Shown in pieces: positions 9,938 through 19,200 of a stretch of DNA of 64,000 nt. This DNA comes from JAFGPL01 sp963781805 (GTDB lineage: Bacteria; Bacteroidota; Bacteroidia; Bacteroidales; UBA10428): assembly GCA_963781805.1 (NCBI GenBank), contig CAWAHF010000004.1, positions 868,001-932,000 on the forward strand, read 5' to 3'. How positions within the stretch are numbered: the first letter of the stretch is position 1; the number at the start of each line of letters is the position of its first letter. The translations under genes were made by a program, and so were the position numbers. Below the pieces are notes generated by a model. It was not told where the DNA came from. It worked only from the letters and a program-made list of their open reading frames with translations, and searched no databases.

Positions 9938-10420
9938 AATATAAAATTTAAATGATACACTCTTAATTTGTAATTGTTCAATGTGCGCTAACTCCTATAT
10001 AACCGAATGTTTTGATCTTTAATTCATAGCTTTCATACTTGAAAAGCAATTAAATACAATAACAAATACTCCTCTATTTAAATCTATTATTTCACACTAT
10101 TTATATGTCAGACACATTATTTCATTTCAGTCAGCAAATTACAAAATATTTTTCAGCCGAAGATCGGTGTAAAAGAAAAATACATATTATTCTCTTACAT
10201 TTAAGACCGGAGTTGCAACTTAGCGATCTCATGGCCTGTTCCGATTTATCAGAAAACGAAGTGAATAACTTAGCACAGCGATCTCATAAACGAAGTGAAT
10301 AACTTAGCGCAGCGAATTTCACGCACACAGTAAGTAAACTCTGACCAGCGGGATTACACTTCGTTAACCGCGCGTTATTTGGGACACTGTAAATAGCAAG
10401 GATGTTAGCAACCGGTCATT
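9938..10420. other. Intergenic region with a short tandem duplication
   Basis: No gene is supported. A 27-bp unit starting AACGAAGTGAATAACTTAGC occurs at 10255-10281 and again at 10289-10315, a 34-bp period. Right before the hepT stop the sequence ATGTTAGCAACCGG resembles the right core of the palindromic sites seen further right, so the TA pair may once have been a cassette. Confidence 0.4.
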
Positions 10421-10753
10421 TTATTTTAGTTTTTCTAATATCTCTTCTTTCAAAGGAGACAAATGCTTTTTTATAATCGCCCATATTATTGAAGAATCAA
10501 TCGCATCATAAGTATGAATTAATCGATTACGAAATCCAACTATTTTTCTTGCGCTCTCAAGTGTCAAATCAGGAAGTAACTTATCAAATTTATTTACTGC
10601 TTCTCCAATAATTCCAAGCTGACGTTCAACAGCACTTTGAGTTTTTAAATCGGCCTGGTAATCAGTATAATTATTTACCGAATTTGTAAATTGTTCTATT
10701 AGTTCAATCGCCCGTAAAATGTCAGATAAGTACTTTTTGGCTTGTTCCGTCAT
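10421..10753 (-). CDS. hepT: HepT-like HEPN ribonuclease toxin
   Basis: A 110-aa HepT/DUF86 protein. The HEPN RNase motif Rx4H is present as RNRLIH, followed by TYD (residues ~74-82), with the family's preceding helix GEAVNKFDKLLPDL. HEPN toxins of this type cleave RNA and are silenced by an adjacent nucleotidyltransferase that AMPylates the tyrosine of the HxY region, which is present here. The gene overlaps mntA by 32 bases in the standard antitoxin-toxin order. A 68-bp fragment of this gene recurs at 16099-16166. Confidence 0.88.
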   Translation of the reverse strand: MTEQAKKYLSDILRAIELIEQFTNSVNNYTDYQADLKTQSAVERQLGIIGEAVNKFDKLLPDLTLESARKIVGFRNRLIHTYDAIDSSIIWAIIKKHLSPLKEEILEKLK

Positions 10754-11057
10754 AAATTAATACTTTTGTAGAATCAATACTTTTCCGCAAATAAGGGTTA
10801 TGAATTGAAGAATCAGTAAGTAAATCTACTTTCCTGTGAAAAAAGCTCTCAAAAGTATCCCATAAGGAAATCAATTTTTCACCTCTCTCAATAGGGTCGG
10901 CGTCATCAATTTCTACTAACAAATCAATATCACTTTTATCATAATCAAATCTATCTGTAACAGAGGATCCAAAAGCATATAGATACCTTACTTTATGCAA
11001 TTGGCATAATGTATTAAAATCAGTTAACTTTTTTAATATTTCGTCTTTAACAATCAT
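10722..11057 (-). CDS. mntA: MntA-like nucleotidyltransferase antitoxin
   Basis: A 111-aa minimal nucleotidyltransferase. The catalytic signature GSS-x10-DID is visible as FGSSVTDRFDYDKSDIDLLVE (split here: GSS near residue 30, DID near 44). A third acidic residue lies in KVDLL. In the HepT/MntA family this protein adds AMP to the partner toxin and blocks it. It is upstream of and overlapping hepT, so the two form one transcription unit. Confidence 0.87.
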   Translation of the reverse strand: MIVKDEILKKLTDFNTLCQLHKVRYLYAFGSSVTDRFDYDKSDIDLLVEIDDADPIERGEKLISLWDTFESFFHRKVDLLTDSSIHNPYLRKSIDSTKVLIYDGTSQKVLI

Positions 11058-11158
11058 AAGCCAAAGATACTAATAAAAATGTTTCCGTTTAGAGAATGTC
11101 GCTAACCCTTGCAGCTAACGTTACATCTATGAAAAGCAGGCGGGTGCGGGCAATTCAT

Positions 11159-11227
11159 TGTCAAGTTAAACAAAACCTGAAGCGCCTGCCTGCCAGAGGC
11201 ACGAAGGCAGGGGCTTCAACCCTTTAA
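11159..11227. repeat. REP-like palindromic repeat, copy 1
   Basis: The core GAAGCGCCTGCCTGCC, AGAGGCACGAAGGCAGGGGCTTC folds on itself. The surrounding ~70 bp, from TGTCAAGTTA to CCCTTTAAT, recurs at 23180-23250. It is GC-rich against an AT-rich background. A related hairpin (CCTGCCTGCC/GGCAGG) lies at 19459-19489. Confidence 0.7.
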
Positions 11228-11239
11228 TAACTTATGAAT

Positions 11240-11261
11240 CCCCCAACTGATCAGCTGGGGG
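11240..11261. terminator. Short palindrome, possible terminator
   Basis: CCCCCAACTGATCAGCTGGGGG is an almost perfect 22-bp palindrome with one mismatch, followed by no clear T-run. It lies between the divergent mntA and lpxH-like genes. Confidence 0.35.
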
Positions 11262-11310
11262 AAGGGACTAATATTGAACCAATTTTTACCGCAAGCCGGG
11301 ACAAGTCGAA

Positions 11311-11337
11311 CTGGTTCGGGCTGCAAGCCCGAACCAG
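11311..11337. repeat. Perfect 12-bp stem hairpin
   Basis: CTGGTTCGGGCT at 11311-11322 pairs perfectly with AGCCCGAACCAG at 11326-11337 around a GCA loop. Its role is unknown; it lies ~115 bp upstream of the lpxH-like gene. Confidence 0.6.
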
Positions 11338-11452
11338 CAAGGGGGGAATAAAATCAGAACATGCTTAATTCATAAAAATTTATCAATTTCTTAACATTGG
11401 TTTAATATTCAAGTGATATGCGGATTGTTACTTTACCTTAAAAATTGTATTT

Positions 11453-12319
11453 ATGGGTAAACGTAATTTAGAAATTGTAGTTATTTCAGATGTACACCTC
11501 GGAACATACGGTTGTCATGCTGATGAACTTCTTACTTATTTAAAATCAGTTAAACCGAAAATCCTGATCCTCAACGGGGATATAATCGATATCTGGCAGT
11601 TTAGCAAAAGATACTGGCCAAAAACCCACATGAAAGTGATCAAACAGATTATCGGCATGGCTGCTAAGGGAGTAAAAACGTACTATATTACCGGGAACCA
11701 TGATGAAATGCTCAGAAAATTTACCGGTTTGAAAATCGGTTCGCTCGAAATTGTAAACCAACTGGTGTTGGAATTGGATGGAAAAAAAGCATGGTTCTTT
11801 CACGGCGATGTGTTCGATGTTATCATGCAACATTCCAAATGGCTTGCAAGACTGGGCTCTATCGGATATGATGCACTAATCGTTTTGAATAACTTCATTA
11901 ATTTCATCAACCGGGTGATAGGAAAAGGCAAAGTCTCCCTGTCGAAAAAAATTAAAGACAATGTTAAAACTGCCGTAAAATATATCAATAAGTTTGAAGA
12001 AACGGCCGCCCAACTGGCTGCAAAAAAAGATTACAGGTACATTGTATGCGGACATATTCATCATGCCGAGAAACGAAAAATTTATGTGGGTGATAAAAAA
12101 ATAACTTATCTCAACTCGGGCGACTGGATTGAAAGCCTTACATCGCTCGAATTCAACAAAGGAAAGTGGAGCATTTTTAACTATCTAAAACATAATGTAT
12201 CTAACCATCAAACTCAGGCATCAGAAAATGAGGACTATGATCTGATGCTTGCCGATTATAAGCCGAAACAACTCTTTAAAATCATGTTGAAAGACTTTCA
12301 AAAGGATGGTAAAAACTAA
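11453..12319 (+). CDS. LpxH-like metallophosphoesterase (UDP-2,3-diacylglucosamine diphosphatase family)
   Basis: A 288-aa calcineurin-like phosphoesterase with all five metal-site motifs: SDVHLG (residues ~12-17), NGDIIDIW (~41-48), GNHDE (~81-85), HGDVFD (~118-123) and GHIHHAE (~199-205). This arrangement is that of LpxH, which releases UMP from UDP-diacylglucosamine in lipid A synthesis. Proteins of this length and context in Bacteroidota are annotated as UDP-2,3-diacylglucosamine diphosphatase, but the exact substrate is not proven by sequence. It is followed on the same strand by a glycosyltransferase and then a GH1 enzyme, suggesting a shared envelope-glycan role. Confidence 0.82.
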   Translation: MGKRNLEIVVISDVHLGTYGCHADELLTYLKSVKPKILILNGDIIDIWQFSKRYWPKTHMKVIKQIIGMAAKGVKTYYITGNHDEMLRKFTGLKIGSLEIVNQLVLELDGKKAWFFHGDVFDVIMQHSKWLARLGSIGYDALIVLNNFINFINRVIGKGKVSLSKKIKDNVKTAVKYINKFEETAAQLAAKKDYRYIVCGHIHHAEKRKIYVGDKKITYLNSGDWIESLTSLEFNKGKWSIFNYLKHNVSNHQTQASENEDYDLMLADYKPKQLFKIMLKDFQKDGKN

Positions 12320-12512
12320 TGTTAGTGGTTCTTTGAAAACTCAGGAATTTTGAAAACTCGGGATACCATTAATCCCCTCTATGAGAGAGGTGTAGGGGTG
12401 TGAAGTTTAAAACACATCCTGATTTATTAAAATTATAAAAAGTATCATTTATATTATGGTTTTATCAGAGACACCAATTAAATCAATACGTATAACTTAA
12501 CTTTCCAAAAAC

Positions 12513-13607
12513 ATGAAAGTTTTATATGCATTACAGGGAACAGGTAACGGTCATCTGAGCCGGGCTACAGAGATCATACCTCTGCTCAGAAAGAAATGCG
12601 AAACGGATATTCTTGTCAGTGGTACCCAGGTTGATCTCCAATTGCCGTTTGATATCAAATACAGGCTGAAAGGACTGAGTTTTATTTTTGGCAAAAAGGG
12701 AGGTGTGGATATCTGGAACACCTATGTTGAAGCAAATGCAAAGTCAGTTCGAAAAGAGATAAAAGAACTACCGGTAGAAGAATATGACTTTGTCATTAAC
12801 GATTTTGAACCAATTTCAGGTTGGTCATGCTATTCCAAAAAGGTACCCTGCATTGCATTGAGCCACCAATCGGCCATACTGGACAAAAATGCACCCAAAC
12901 CAAAAAATGCCGATTTGTTTGGAAAATTTATCCTGAAAAATTATGCCCCCTACTCCACCCAAATCGGATTTCATTTTGCCAGGTATTCCAAAAACATTTA
13001 CACCCCTGTTATCCGTAAAGAAATCAGGGAACTGAAACCGACCGACAAAGGTCATTATACGGTTTATCTTCCGGCATACGACGATAAACAGTTGATACCT
13101 CATTTGAAAAAATTTGAACATGTACGGTGGCAGGTTTTCTCAAAGCATAATTCTAAAGTAATTATTGACAAGGATATTGAAATCTATCCGATATCCAACG
13201 AAGGATTTATTGAAAGTATGGCAACCTCCTCGGGGATTTTATGCGGAGCTGGATTTGAAACACCTGCTGAAGCTATGTACCTGGGCAAAAAGCTCCTGGT
13301 CGTTCCCATGGAAAACCAGTATGAGCAGCAATGCAATGCTGTGGCATTGAAAGCCATGGGTATTCCTGTGGTAAAAAAATTAAAGGAAAAGAATTATGAA
13401 AAGATATACGACTGGCTCAATTCCGATTATAAGTTGGAAATTTCTTATCCCGATGTCACCGAACTGATCATTAACCGGATTTTTGAAATGCATGTACAGG
13501 ATATTCTTAAGAAAAATCATTGGGAAAAGGGCTATAAACTGACTTTTGCAGCGAAAGAAAAGAGGAACGATAATTTTTCAAAAACACTGCTGAAACACTA
13601 TCAATAA
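12513..13607 (+). CDS. MurG-like glycosyltransferase (GT28-type fold)
   Basis: A 364-aa GT-B glycosyltransferase. The N-terminus VLYALQGTGNGHLSRATEI holds the GxGxGH-like loop of the MurG/UDP-glucuronosyltransferase family. The C-terminal half has the nucleotide-sugar-binding signature LCGAGFETPAEAMYLGKKLLV at residues ~247-267 (donor-site Glu and Gly), followed by PMENQYEQQCNA. It probably transfers a sugar to a lipid acceptor at the membrane. It sits 193 bp downstream of the LpxH-like gene on the same strand. Confidence 0.8.
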   Translation: MKVLYALQGTGNGHLSRATEIIPLLRKKCETDILVSGTQVDLQLPFDIKYRLKGLSFIFGKKGGVDIWNTYVEANAKSVRKEIKELPVEEYDFVINDFEPISGWSCYSKKVPCIALSHQSAILDKNAPKPKNADLFGKFILKNYAPYSTQIGFHFARYSKNIYTPVIRKEIRELKPTDKGHYTVYLPAYDDKQLIPHLKKFEHVRWQVFSKHNSKVIIDKDIEIYPISNEGFIESMATSSGILCGAGFETPAEAMYLGKKLLVVPMENQYEQQCNAVALKAMGIPVVKKLKEKNYEKIYDWLNSDYKLEISYPDVTELIINRIFEMHVQDILKKNHWEKGYKLTFAAKEKRNDNFSKTLLKHYQ

Positions 13608-13661
13608 ACGGTTGTGAGTTTATACAATAACATTGTTGATTTTTCTATTATCATGTTGAGC

Positions 13662-13693
13662 GTAGGTGTCATATTAAGAGTAGGTGTCATATT
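13662..13693. repeat. 18-bp tandem repeat
   Basis: GTAGGTGTCATATT occurs at 13662-13675 and again at 13680-13693, with near-identical flanks, in the gap between the glycosyltransferase and the GH1 gene. Confidence 0.6.
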
Positions 13694-13876
13694 GAGACCT
13701 CGATAGTGATAAATCACTATTTATTAATACGTTGACACGATAGTCAGCCTGAGCGGAGTCGAAGGTTTGTATAGCGTGACATTAGCAGCGTAGTCGAAAT
13801 ATGATATAGAGTAAACTATCAGAAATTAATTTATTAGTCTTTCAAAATAAAATTACAAATCCATTTTTACAGATGA

Positions 13877-15304
13877 ATGAACCGGAGAAATTTCATACGG
13901 GCTGCATCTTTCCTGGGAATAGGATACGGTTTGTTTTTAAATGAAATTGGTTACCTGATGAAATTTATAAAATCTACCCGAAAAAAATTAAACCCAAAAA
14001 GATTTGCATGGGGAGCGGCCACAGCCGCATATCAAACCGAAGGGGCGATAAACGAAGATGGCAAAAGTCCTTCCATCTGGGATGTTTTTACCCACAAAAA
14101 GAACAAGATAAAAAACAACGAAAACGGGGATGTGGCCACAGACTTCTATCATCGCTATGCCGAAGATATTAAACTGTTGGAAAAAATGAAGATGAATGCC
14201 TTCAGGTTTTCATTGTCATGGCCGCGGATTATGCCTGATGGAAAAGGAAAGATAAATCCGAAAGGAGTGGATTTTTATCAACGGGTAATAGAACAAAGTC
14301 TGAAAAGAGGTATCGAGCCCTGGGTTACGCTCTATCACTGGGATTTACCCCAGGTTCTGGAAGATAAAGGCGGATGGACAAACAGGGATATTGTGGGATG
14401 GTTTTCGGAATATACCAATAACTGTACACGAATATTCGGAAAACAGGTGAAAAACTGGATTGTACTGAATGAACCCATGACCTTTACCGGGCTCGGATAT
14501 TTTACCGGGTATCACGCACCAGGGAAAAAAGGACTGGGTAATTTTTTACCTGCCGCCCATCATGCCGCGCTTTGCCAGGCCGAAGGCGGAAGAATCGTAC
14601 GTGCCAATGTGAAAGATGCCGAAACAGGCTCTGCATTCTCCTTCTCTTATATAAAACCGGTGAAAAAATCGGAACTTCATATCAAAGCTGCAGAGCGGAT
14701 TGATGCCATTGTAAACCGTTTCTTTATCGAGCCTGCCCTGGGACTGGGATACCCATACGATGCCATTCCCTCATTTCGACGCATCGAAAAATATTTTAAA
14801 CCGGGTGATGAAGAAAAGATGAAATTTGATTTCGATTTTTACGGAGTACAATATTATTTCAGGCTGGTTTCCAAATTCAGTCTCATTCCCCCGCTCATTT
14901 TTGCCAAAGAAGTGCCCCCCGAAAAAAGAGACGCCATTGTAAACACCATGGGGTTTGAAGTTTTTCCGAAAGGTTTGTATAAGATTTTAAAAAAAGTGTG
15001 GCAATATGATGGCGTTAACAAAATCATCATCACCGAAAGCGGTGTATGTTTCGAGGATACGTTTGAAGATGGCAAAATTCATGATACGGAGAGGCTGGAA
15101 TATCTGAAAGAAACCATAGCACATACTGCCAGGGCGATTGAAAGCGGGATAAATATCAAAGGATACTTTGTCTGGTCGCTGACCGACAATTTCGAATGGA
15201 GCGAAGGATATACCCCCCGGTTCGGACTGGTGTATATTGATTACCCTACTCTTGAACGTTATATGAAAGATTCGGGGTTGTGGTTTAAAAAATATATAAA
15301 GTAG
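13877..15304 (+). CDS. GH1 beta-glucosidase-like enzyme with Tat-type signal
   Basis: A 475-aa glycoside hydrolase family 1 protein. The TIM barrel begins at FAWGAATAAYQTEGA (residue ~43). The acid/base is Glu in LNEPMTF (~residue 197), and the nucleophile is Glu in ITESGV (~381), where most GH1 enzymes have TENG. The aglycone-site segment VWSLTDNFEWSEGY is intact. The N-terminus NRRNFIRAAS followed by a hydrophobic run fits a twin-arginine signal, so it may act in the periplasm on beta-linked glucosides or glycolipids. The start is fixed by the ATG that opens the RR motif. It follows the LpxH-like and glycosyltransferase genes. Confidence 0.85.
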   Translation: MNRRNFIRAASFLGIGYGLFLNEIGYLMKFIKSTRKKLNPKRFAWGAATAAYQTEGAINEDGKSPSIWDVFTHKKNKIKNNENGDVATDFYHRYAEDIKLLEKMKMNAFRFSLSWPRIMPDGKGKINPKGVDFYQRVIEQSLKRGIEPWVTLYHWDLPQVLEDKGGWTNRDIVGWFSEYTNNCTRIFGKQVKNWIVLNEPMTFTGLGYFTGYHAPGKKGLGNFLPAAHHAALCQAEGGRIVRANVKDAETGSAFSFSYIKPVKKSELHIKAAERIDAIVNRFFIEPALGLGYPYDAIPSFRRIEKYFKPGDEEKMKFDFDFYGVQYYFRLVSKFSLIPPLIFAKEVPPEKRDAIVNTMGFEVFPKGLYKILKKVWQYDGVNKIIITESGVCFEDTFEDGKIHDTERLEYLKETIAHTARAIESGINIKGYFVWSLTDNFEWSEGYTPRFGLVYIDYPTLERYMKDSGLWFKKYIK

Positions 15305-15341
15305 AAAGTATACCAGGCAATTTTGAGGTAGTTATAGTGCG

Positions 15342-15755
15342 TTATAGTGCGTGCCTTTTCCAATTTTCGATTTTCAATCCCGGTATTCTATTAAAATGGT
15401 TATCATTATTTGTAACCAAAGTCATATTATTCTCAATGGCAATCCCGGCTATTAATAAATCAATATCATCTATTAGGTTTCCATTTTGCCTTAAGGATGA
15501 ATATAATTCGGCGGAGATCTTTGCAGATTCTTCGGTCAAAGGTAATACCAGATTTTCTGTAACAAACCTTTCAAAGATAACCAATTGTTTAAGTGCATTT
15601 TTTGATAATAATCCACCTACAATTTCGTAATAGGTGATTAAGCTAATTTCAATCAAATCAAAATCTTCCAAATAGTTACGAAAATTTTCAATAACAACCT
15701 CATCTCCTTTAAAATAATAAGAGAGGATATCAGTATCAATCAACGCTCTGTTCAT
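15342..15755 (-). CDS. vapC: VapC-like PIN-domain ribonuclease toxin
   Basis: A 137-aa PIN-domain protein. The acidic residues are in place: IDTDIL (residues ~6-11), ITYYEIVGG (~40-48), the NLIDDIDLLIAGIA helix (~93-106) and LVTNNDNHFNRIPGL (~113-127). VapC toxins cut tRNA or rRNA and are inhibited by a small partner encoded upstream, as here, with a 20-base overlap. Confidence 0.88.
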   Translation of the reverse strand: MNRALIDTDILSYYFKGDEVVIENFRNYLEDFDLIEISLITYYEIVGGLLSKNALKQLVIFERFVTENLVLPLTEESAKISAELYSSLRQNGNLIDDIDLLIAGIAIENNMTLVTNNDNHFNRIPGLKIENWKRHAL

Positions 15756-15984
15756 TATTTCTTCTTTTGTTGCGTTGTCGATTCCTGATCAAATCCACTG
15801 TGAGGTCATTAAAAGTGGAATTTTCAATGTCATTCCATGCGCCTGCAAAGAATAATGCGTTTGATTTATTATCAGATTGTCCCTCTAATTTTGAGATATA
15901 ATCATTCAATTCCTTTAACTTGTCATTAGGAATTTTTTTAATTTTCCTTAAAAGTTGATTTCTTATTTGTGCATCTGTTATCAT
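15736..15984 (-). CDS. VapB-like antitoxin
   Basis: An 82-aa protein. The N-terminal helix ITDAQIRNQLLRKIKKIPNDKLKELNDYI is of the type found in Bacteroidota antitoxins partnered with PIN toxins. The charged C-terminus (RNRQRNKRRNNEQ) would wrap the toxin. It precedes and overlaps vapC, which is the main support for the assignment. Confidence 0.7.
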   Translation of the reverse strand: MITDAQIRNQLLRKIKKIPNDKLKELNDYISKLEGQSDNKSNALFFAGAWNDIENSTFNDLTVDLIRNRQRNKRRNNEQSVD

Positions 15985-16098
15985 ATTCTTTTTTTACAAA
16001 TGTATTAAAAATCACTTAATTCTCTTAGTTCAGTCCTTAAGTTGTTATTTTCACCAGCATGTGCCATAAACTTTCACAACGCTGCGTTAAAAGCCTCA

Positions 16099-16166
16099 AA
16101 CAGCACTTTGAGTTTTTAAATCGGCCAGGTAATCAGTATAATTATTTACCGAATTTGTAAATTGTT
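16099..16166 (-). pseudogene. Duplicated fragment of hepT
   Basis: These 68 bases match 10628-10695, the N-terminal part of hepT, with a single substitution and the same orientation. The fragment ends abruptly at GTTAGCAGC, which resembles the right core of a cassette site and abuts the next gene's stop at 16178. It is too short to encode anything and looks like a recombination scar. Confidence 0.85.
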
Positions 16167-16177
16167 AGCAGCAGATT

Positions 16178-16594
16178 TTATTTAATCATTTCTAATCCAA
16201 AGTTGTTTGCTGTCAAATTAAATTGGTCAGCAGCCCAATGGAGTTTCTCCAAAGCGCTAGGCTTATTGGAAAGTTCAGGGTCATTAAGTCCATTCACAAT
16301 AATATCTCTTAATTTTGAATAGTGCATTGAAGCTGTTCCTTCGCCCCCTCCAACTCGACTATCATAATCAGTAAAATAGTCAAGATAATACTCATCAGAA
16401 TCAAGTTGCCTACAGTTTTGTTTTATGAAGTTTATCTCCCAATCCTCAAATCCCTTATTCGCTGGCCCTGGAAAATGTTTTACAATGTCAAAAAGGTCTT
16501 TATTAAATCTAATAATTGGTAATTTCTCACTTTCTTCGGCAAAATAAGCATCAAGATATGCCTGCCCAAAAATTGTTGTGTCCTTATGATGATT
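16178..16594 (-). pseudogene. 3' part of a gene split by the IS21 element
   Basis: The frame encodes about 139 native residues (from HHKDTTIFGQAYLDAYFAEE to the end LEMIK). The preceding ~25 codons read into the terminal repeat of the IS. Joining the flanks of the IS across the shared ATT gives a continuous frame (QQW-LNHHKDTT) open back to 19269. The GQAYLDAYFAEE...PIIRF pattern recalls the class III nucleotide-cyclase-like proteins of Bacteroidota, but this is weak. No start codon is obvious in the upstream piece. Confidence 0.6.
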
Positions 16595-16671
16595 ATTCTG
16601 GACAAAGTGTACAACTGTTCTGGAGTATATTGTACAACCAAAACATGATTGATTCGTGAGACTAATATACA

Positions 16672-17397
16672 TTATTTTTTCTTTCTTAAAGATTCTCCTT
16701 TCAATTCAAAATGATGAGCATTTACTGACAATCTGTCCATAATTGCATCCGCAATAGTTGACTCACCAAAAAAATTATACCATGCATTCAACGGTAGTTG
16801 AGATGTAATGATTACGGATTTTTTACCATATCGGTCTTCAAGTATTTGTAATAATGACAAACGCGTAATATTATCAAGCGGATAAAGTCCAAAATCATCC
16901 AAAATAATCAAGTGAGTCTTTTCGATCTGGTTTAAGAGCTTTATATATGTACCATCTAGTTTTGACATAGATATCTTATCCAGGAAACGGTTCATTCCAA
17001 AATATAAAGTTCGATATCCAAAAGAACATGCCTGGCGGCCAATAGCACACGCCAGAAAGCTTTTTCCACAACCTGTTGCTCCAGTGATTAATATATTTTC
17101 AGCACGTTCTATAAAACCACAATCTGCAATTGATAATAGTTTTTCTTTATCAAGGTTTCGGTGAGTGCTGCAATGTATGTTTTCTATGACGGCATTATAT
17201 CTTAGCCTGCTCAGTCGTAAATATAATTCTGTTCTTTTATCGGTTCGTTCCTGGATCTCAGATTCCACAAGACGCGCCATTAGTTGGTTAATGGTTGGCT
17301 GATCTTGTACAGGCATTGTTAAGACAGCCTGGTATGTCCTTGCCATACCATGTAGCTTTAATTTTGTTAAATGATCAATAGTAAGTTGTGTATTCAT
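16672..17397 (-). CDS. istB: IstB-like ATPase of the IS21 element
   Basis: 241 aa from the ATG at 17397; a longer frame to 17505 overlaps istA and is less likely. The AAA+ domain has Walker A GATGCGKS (~residues 110-117) and Walker B LIILDDFGLYPL (~171-182), with MDRLSVNAHHFELKGES at the C-terminus as in the family. IstB assists the transposase in target selection and strand transfer. It starts 19 bases after the istA stop in the same operon. Confidence 0.92.
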   Translation of the reverse strand: MNTQLTIDHLTKLKLHGMARTYQAVLTMPVQDQPTINQLMARLVESEIQERTDKRTELYLRLSRLRYNAVIENIHCSTHRNLDKEKLLSIADCGFIERAENILITGATGCGKSFLACAIGRQACSFGYRTLYFGMNRFLDKISMSKLDGTYIKLLNQIEKTHLIILDDFGLYPLDNITRLSLLQILEDRYGKKSVIITSQLPLNAWYNFFGESTIADAIMDRLSVNAHHFELKGESLRKKK

Positions 17398-17416
17398 ATT
17401 GTTTATATTTAAATGA

Positions 17417-18979
17417 TTAATTAAAGTTATAAGATTGAGATCCCCTGATGTTTTCATGCACTGGTATTTCAAATATTTGTAGCTGTTGTGATTGTAATTT
17501 ATCAAGGTTGTTCTTCAATATGTTTTTAATAATCCCATAGTTTACTCTGCTGCCGCATAAAGCTCTTTTGCAGGCTGCCTCAAAACGATCATTGCCATAT
17601 ATATCTGACAGTTTTTTTAAACCTATACAAGCTTTATATGATTGTTCAACAAATTCTTTGGAAGCGAGTATTTTCTTAAATACTTCCTCTGAGTTGAAGC
17701 CTATTTTTGAAGCTATCGATATAAAATATTCAGCATTCCATCCCTGCATTTCTTTATACTTTAAATGTTTTTCAGGCATGTGTTCTGCAAGAGTTGTATA
17801 TCCTTGACTAAAACTGTGTTTATGAGTTGCTATGCGCTGGAATCCAATATAGATTTCAACGGTCTGTTCATCATATATAATTTTTGTTTTCTGACCGATA
17901 TATTTATGAGGAACGCTATAGTAATGTTTATTTTCACCCAAAAGCACATGGTAGTTTTTCTGGACCTTACCATAAGTTATATGCTTTATGGTAAAAGGTT
18001 CTGCCGGAAGCGGTTTTAAAAGAGACTTTTCATCACTGATAAATCTTTCATAACGGCTAATTGGTATTCTTTGGAATGATTTGTTGTTTAGTTCTTCATT
18101 AAGCCGTCTGATACGTTTATTTAACTCATACAGGCTATGGAAGACTTCATTTCTTAAACGCGCATAAATCCTCAGGTAAGATATGTATACACTGTTTTCA
18201 ACTGAAGGCTTGTCTTTTGGCTTACCGGGCCGTGTGGCTTCCAGATTTGTATCATAATGTACTGCCCATTGCATTGCCAGTTCCTGGAAGGTAAACTCAT
18301 AACGCTCATTTTTTTGAATGAACTGTTTCATGTTATCGGAGAGCATATTGCGGGTTACACCCCCCAGGTATTCCAGGCATCTGCTCAATGCTGAAAACAA
18401 AAACTCTTTTTTGGCTGATTGTAATGCCTCGACATACATGTAGCCACTATATGGTAATACGCAGATTAAAACAGGACAAATGATAACTTCACCGGTTTCA
18501 ATATCCACATAATGTAATGATTTACCGGCAAAATCAAATTGTAAATAATCTCCTGGAAAATGATCAAAATGCATGGTAGCCTTCTTTTGATCAAGATACC
18601 TGGATAAATGCAAACAGAATTGGGCATACCTGTACCCGTCAGGATATGCTTCCTGGTATTCTTCCCATAACAGTTGCCGTGTTACTCCGGGTCGATTTAG
18701 TTCTTTTTCAAAATATTCAAAATGATTTTCAAGTTCTCTTAAACGTTCATCCGGTTGATTTACATTATTTGGATTATAAGCAATAGCTGTTAATTCCTCA
18801 TCGGTAAGCTTTAGCAACCGCTCATAGTTTTTTCCTGTACTCTTTAATTTTAATAAATAATTGTTCAGGGTTGTCCTGTGAATGTTGGTCATCCGGGCGA
18901 TTCTATTCTTACTGATACCCTGTGACTTTAATTGAAGTATTCTTCTTATTACTACCATACTGATTAATTTGTTAGCCAT
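17417..18979 (-). CDS. istA: IstA-like transposase of the IS21 element
   Basis: A 520-aa DDE transposase. An N-terminal helix-turn-helix (GISKNRIARMTNIHRTTLNN, ~residues 19-38) binds the ends. The RNase H-like core shows the first Asp in LQFDFAG (~147), the second in LSDNMKQ (~228) and the catalytic Glu in KPSVENSVY (~265). The C-terminal beta-barrel part includes KHYYSVPHKYIG. Full length for the family and uninterrupted. Confidence 0.92.
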   Translation of the reverse strand: MANKLISMVVIRRILQLKSQGISKNRIARMTNIHRTTLNNYLLKLKSTGKNYERLLKLTDEELTAIAYNPNNVNQPDERLRELENHFEYFEKELNRPGVTRQLLWEEYQEAYPDGYRYAQFCLHLSRYLDQKKATMHFDHFPGDYLQFDFAGKSLHYVDIETGEVIICPVLICVLPYSGYMYVEALQSAKKEFLFSALSRCLEYLGGVTRNMLSDNMKQFIQKNERYEFTFQELAMQWAVHYDTNLEATRPGKPKDKPSVENSVYISYLRIYARLRNEVFHSLYELNKRIRRLNEELNNKSFQRIPISRYERFISDEKSLLKPLPAEPFTIKHITYGKVQKNYHVLLGENKHYYSVPHKYIGQKTKIIYDEQTVEIYIGFQRIATHKHSFSQGYTTLAEHMPEKHLKYKEMQGWNAEYFISIASKIGFNSEEVFKKILASKEFVEQSYKACIGLKKLSDIYGNDRFEAACKRALCGSRVNYGIIKNILKNNLDKLQSQQLQIFEIPVHENIRGSQSYNFN

Positions 18980-19200
18980 TTACGATTCGTTTTTTAGGTG
19001 AACCGCAAAAGTCACAAATCAATCATGCTCTACATAAAAATCCGGATTTAAAAGTTGTACAATATATGCCAGAATGTCATCTCATGAAGCCGCTCCGCAC
19101 CGCCATTTTTTTTATACTTTCTTCATTTTTATTGTACAATATACTCCAGAATGGGTTGTACACTATACCCCAGAATGAGTTGTACAATATACTCCAGAAT

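Larger units (their letters stand above)
11058..11452. other. Intergenic region with several hairpins
   Basis: No gene. Just upstream of mntA, GCAGCTAACGTTACATC followed by TATGAAAAGCAGGCGGG resembles the left arm of the palindromic cassette sites found from 20 kb on, but its right arm is missing. Two strong hairpins, at 11240 and 11311, follow. Confidence 0.45.
16595..19200 (-). mobile_element. IS21-family insertion sequence
   Basis: A 2.6-kb element with istA and istB. The left end has two copies of a TTCTGGA..(T)GTACAAC unit (16595-16640). The right end has three copies in inverted orientation (to 19200), matching the multiple terminal repeats of the family. The exact edges are approximate; ATT borders both sides and may be part of the target duplication. 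Both genes are intact, so it may be active. Confidence 0.85.

Noticed and set aside
10105..10302. Small plus-strand gene
   Set aside because: The frame runs into the 34-bp tandem duplication, has no recognisable domain and no ribosome-binding context.
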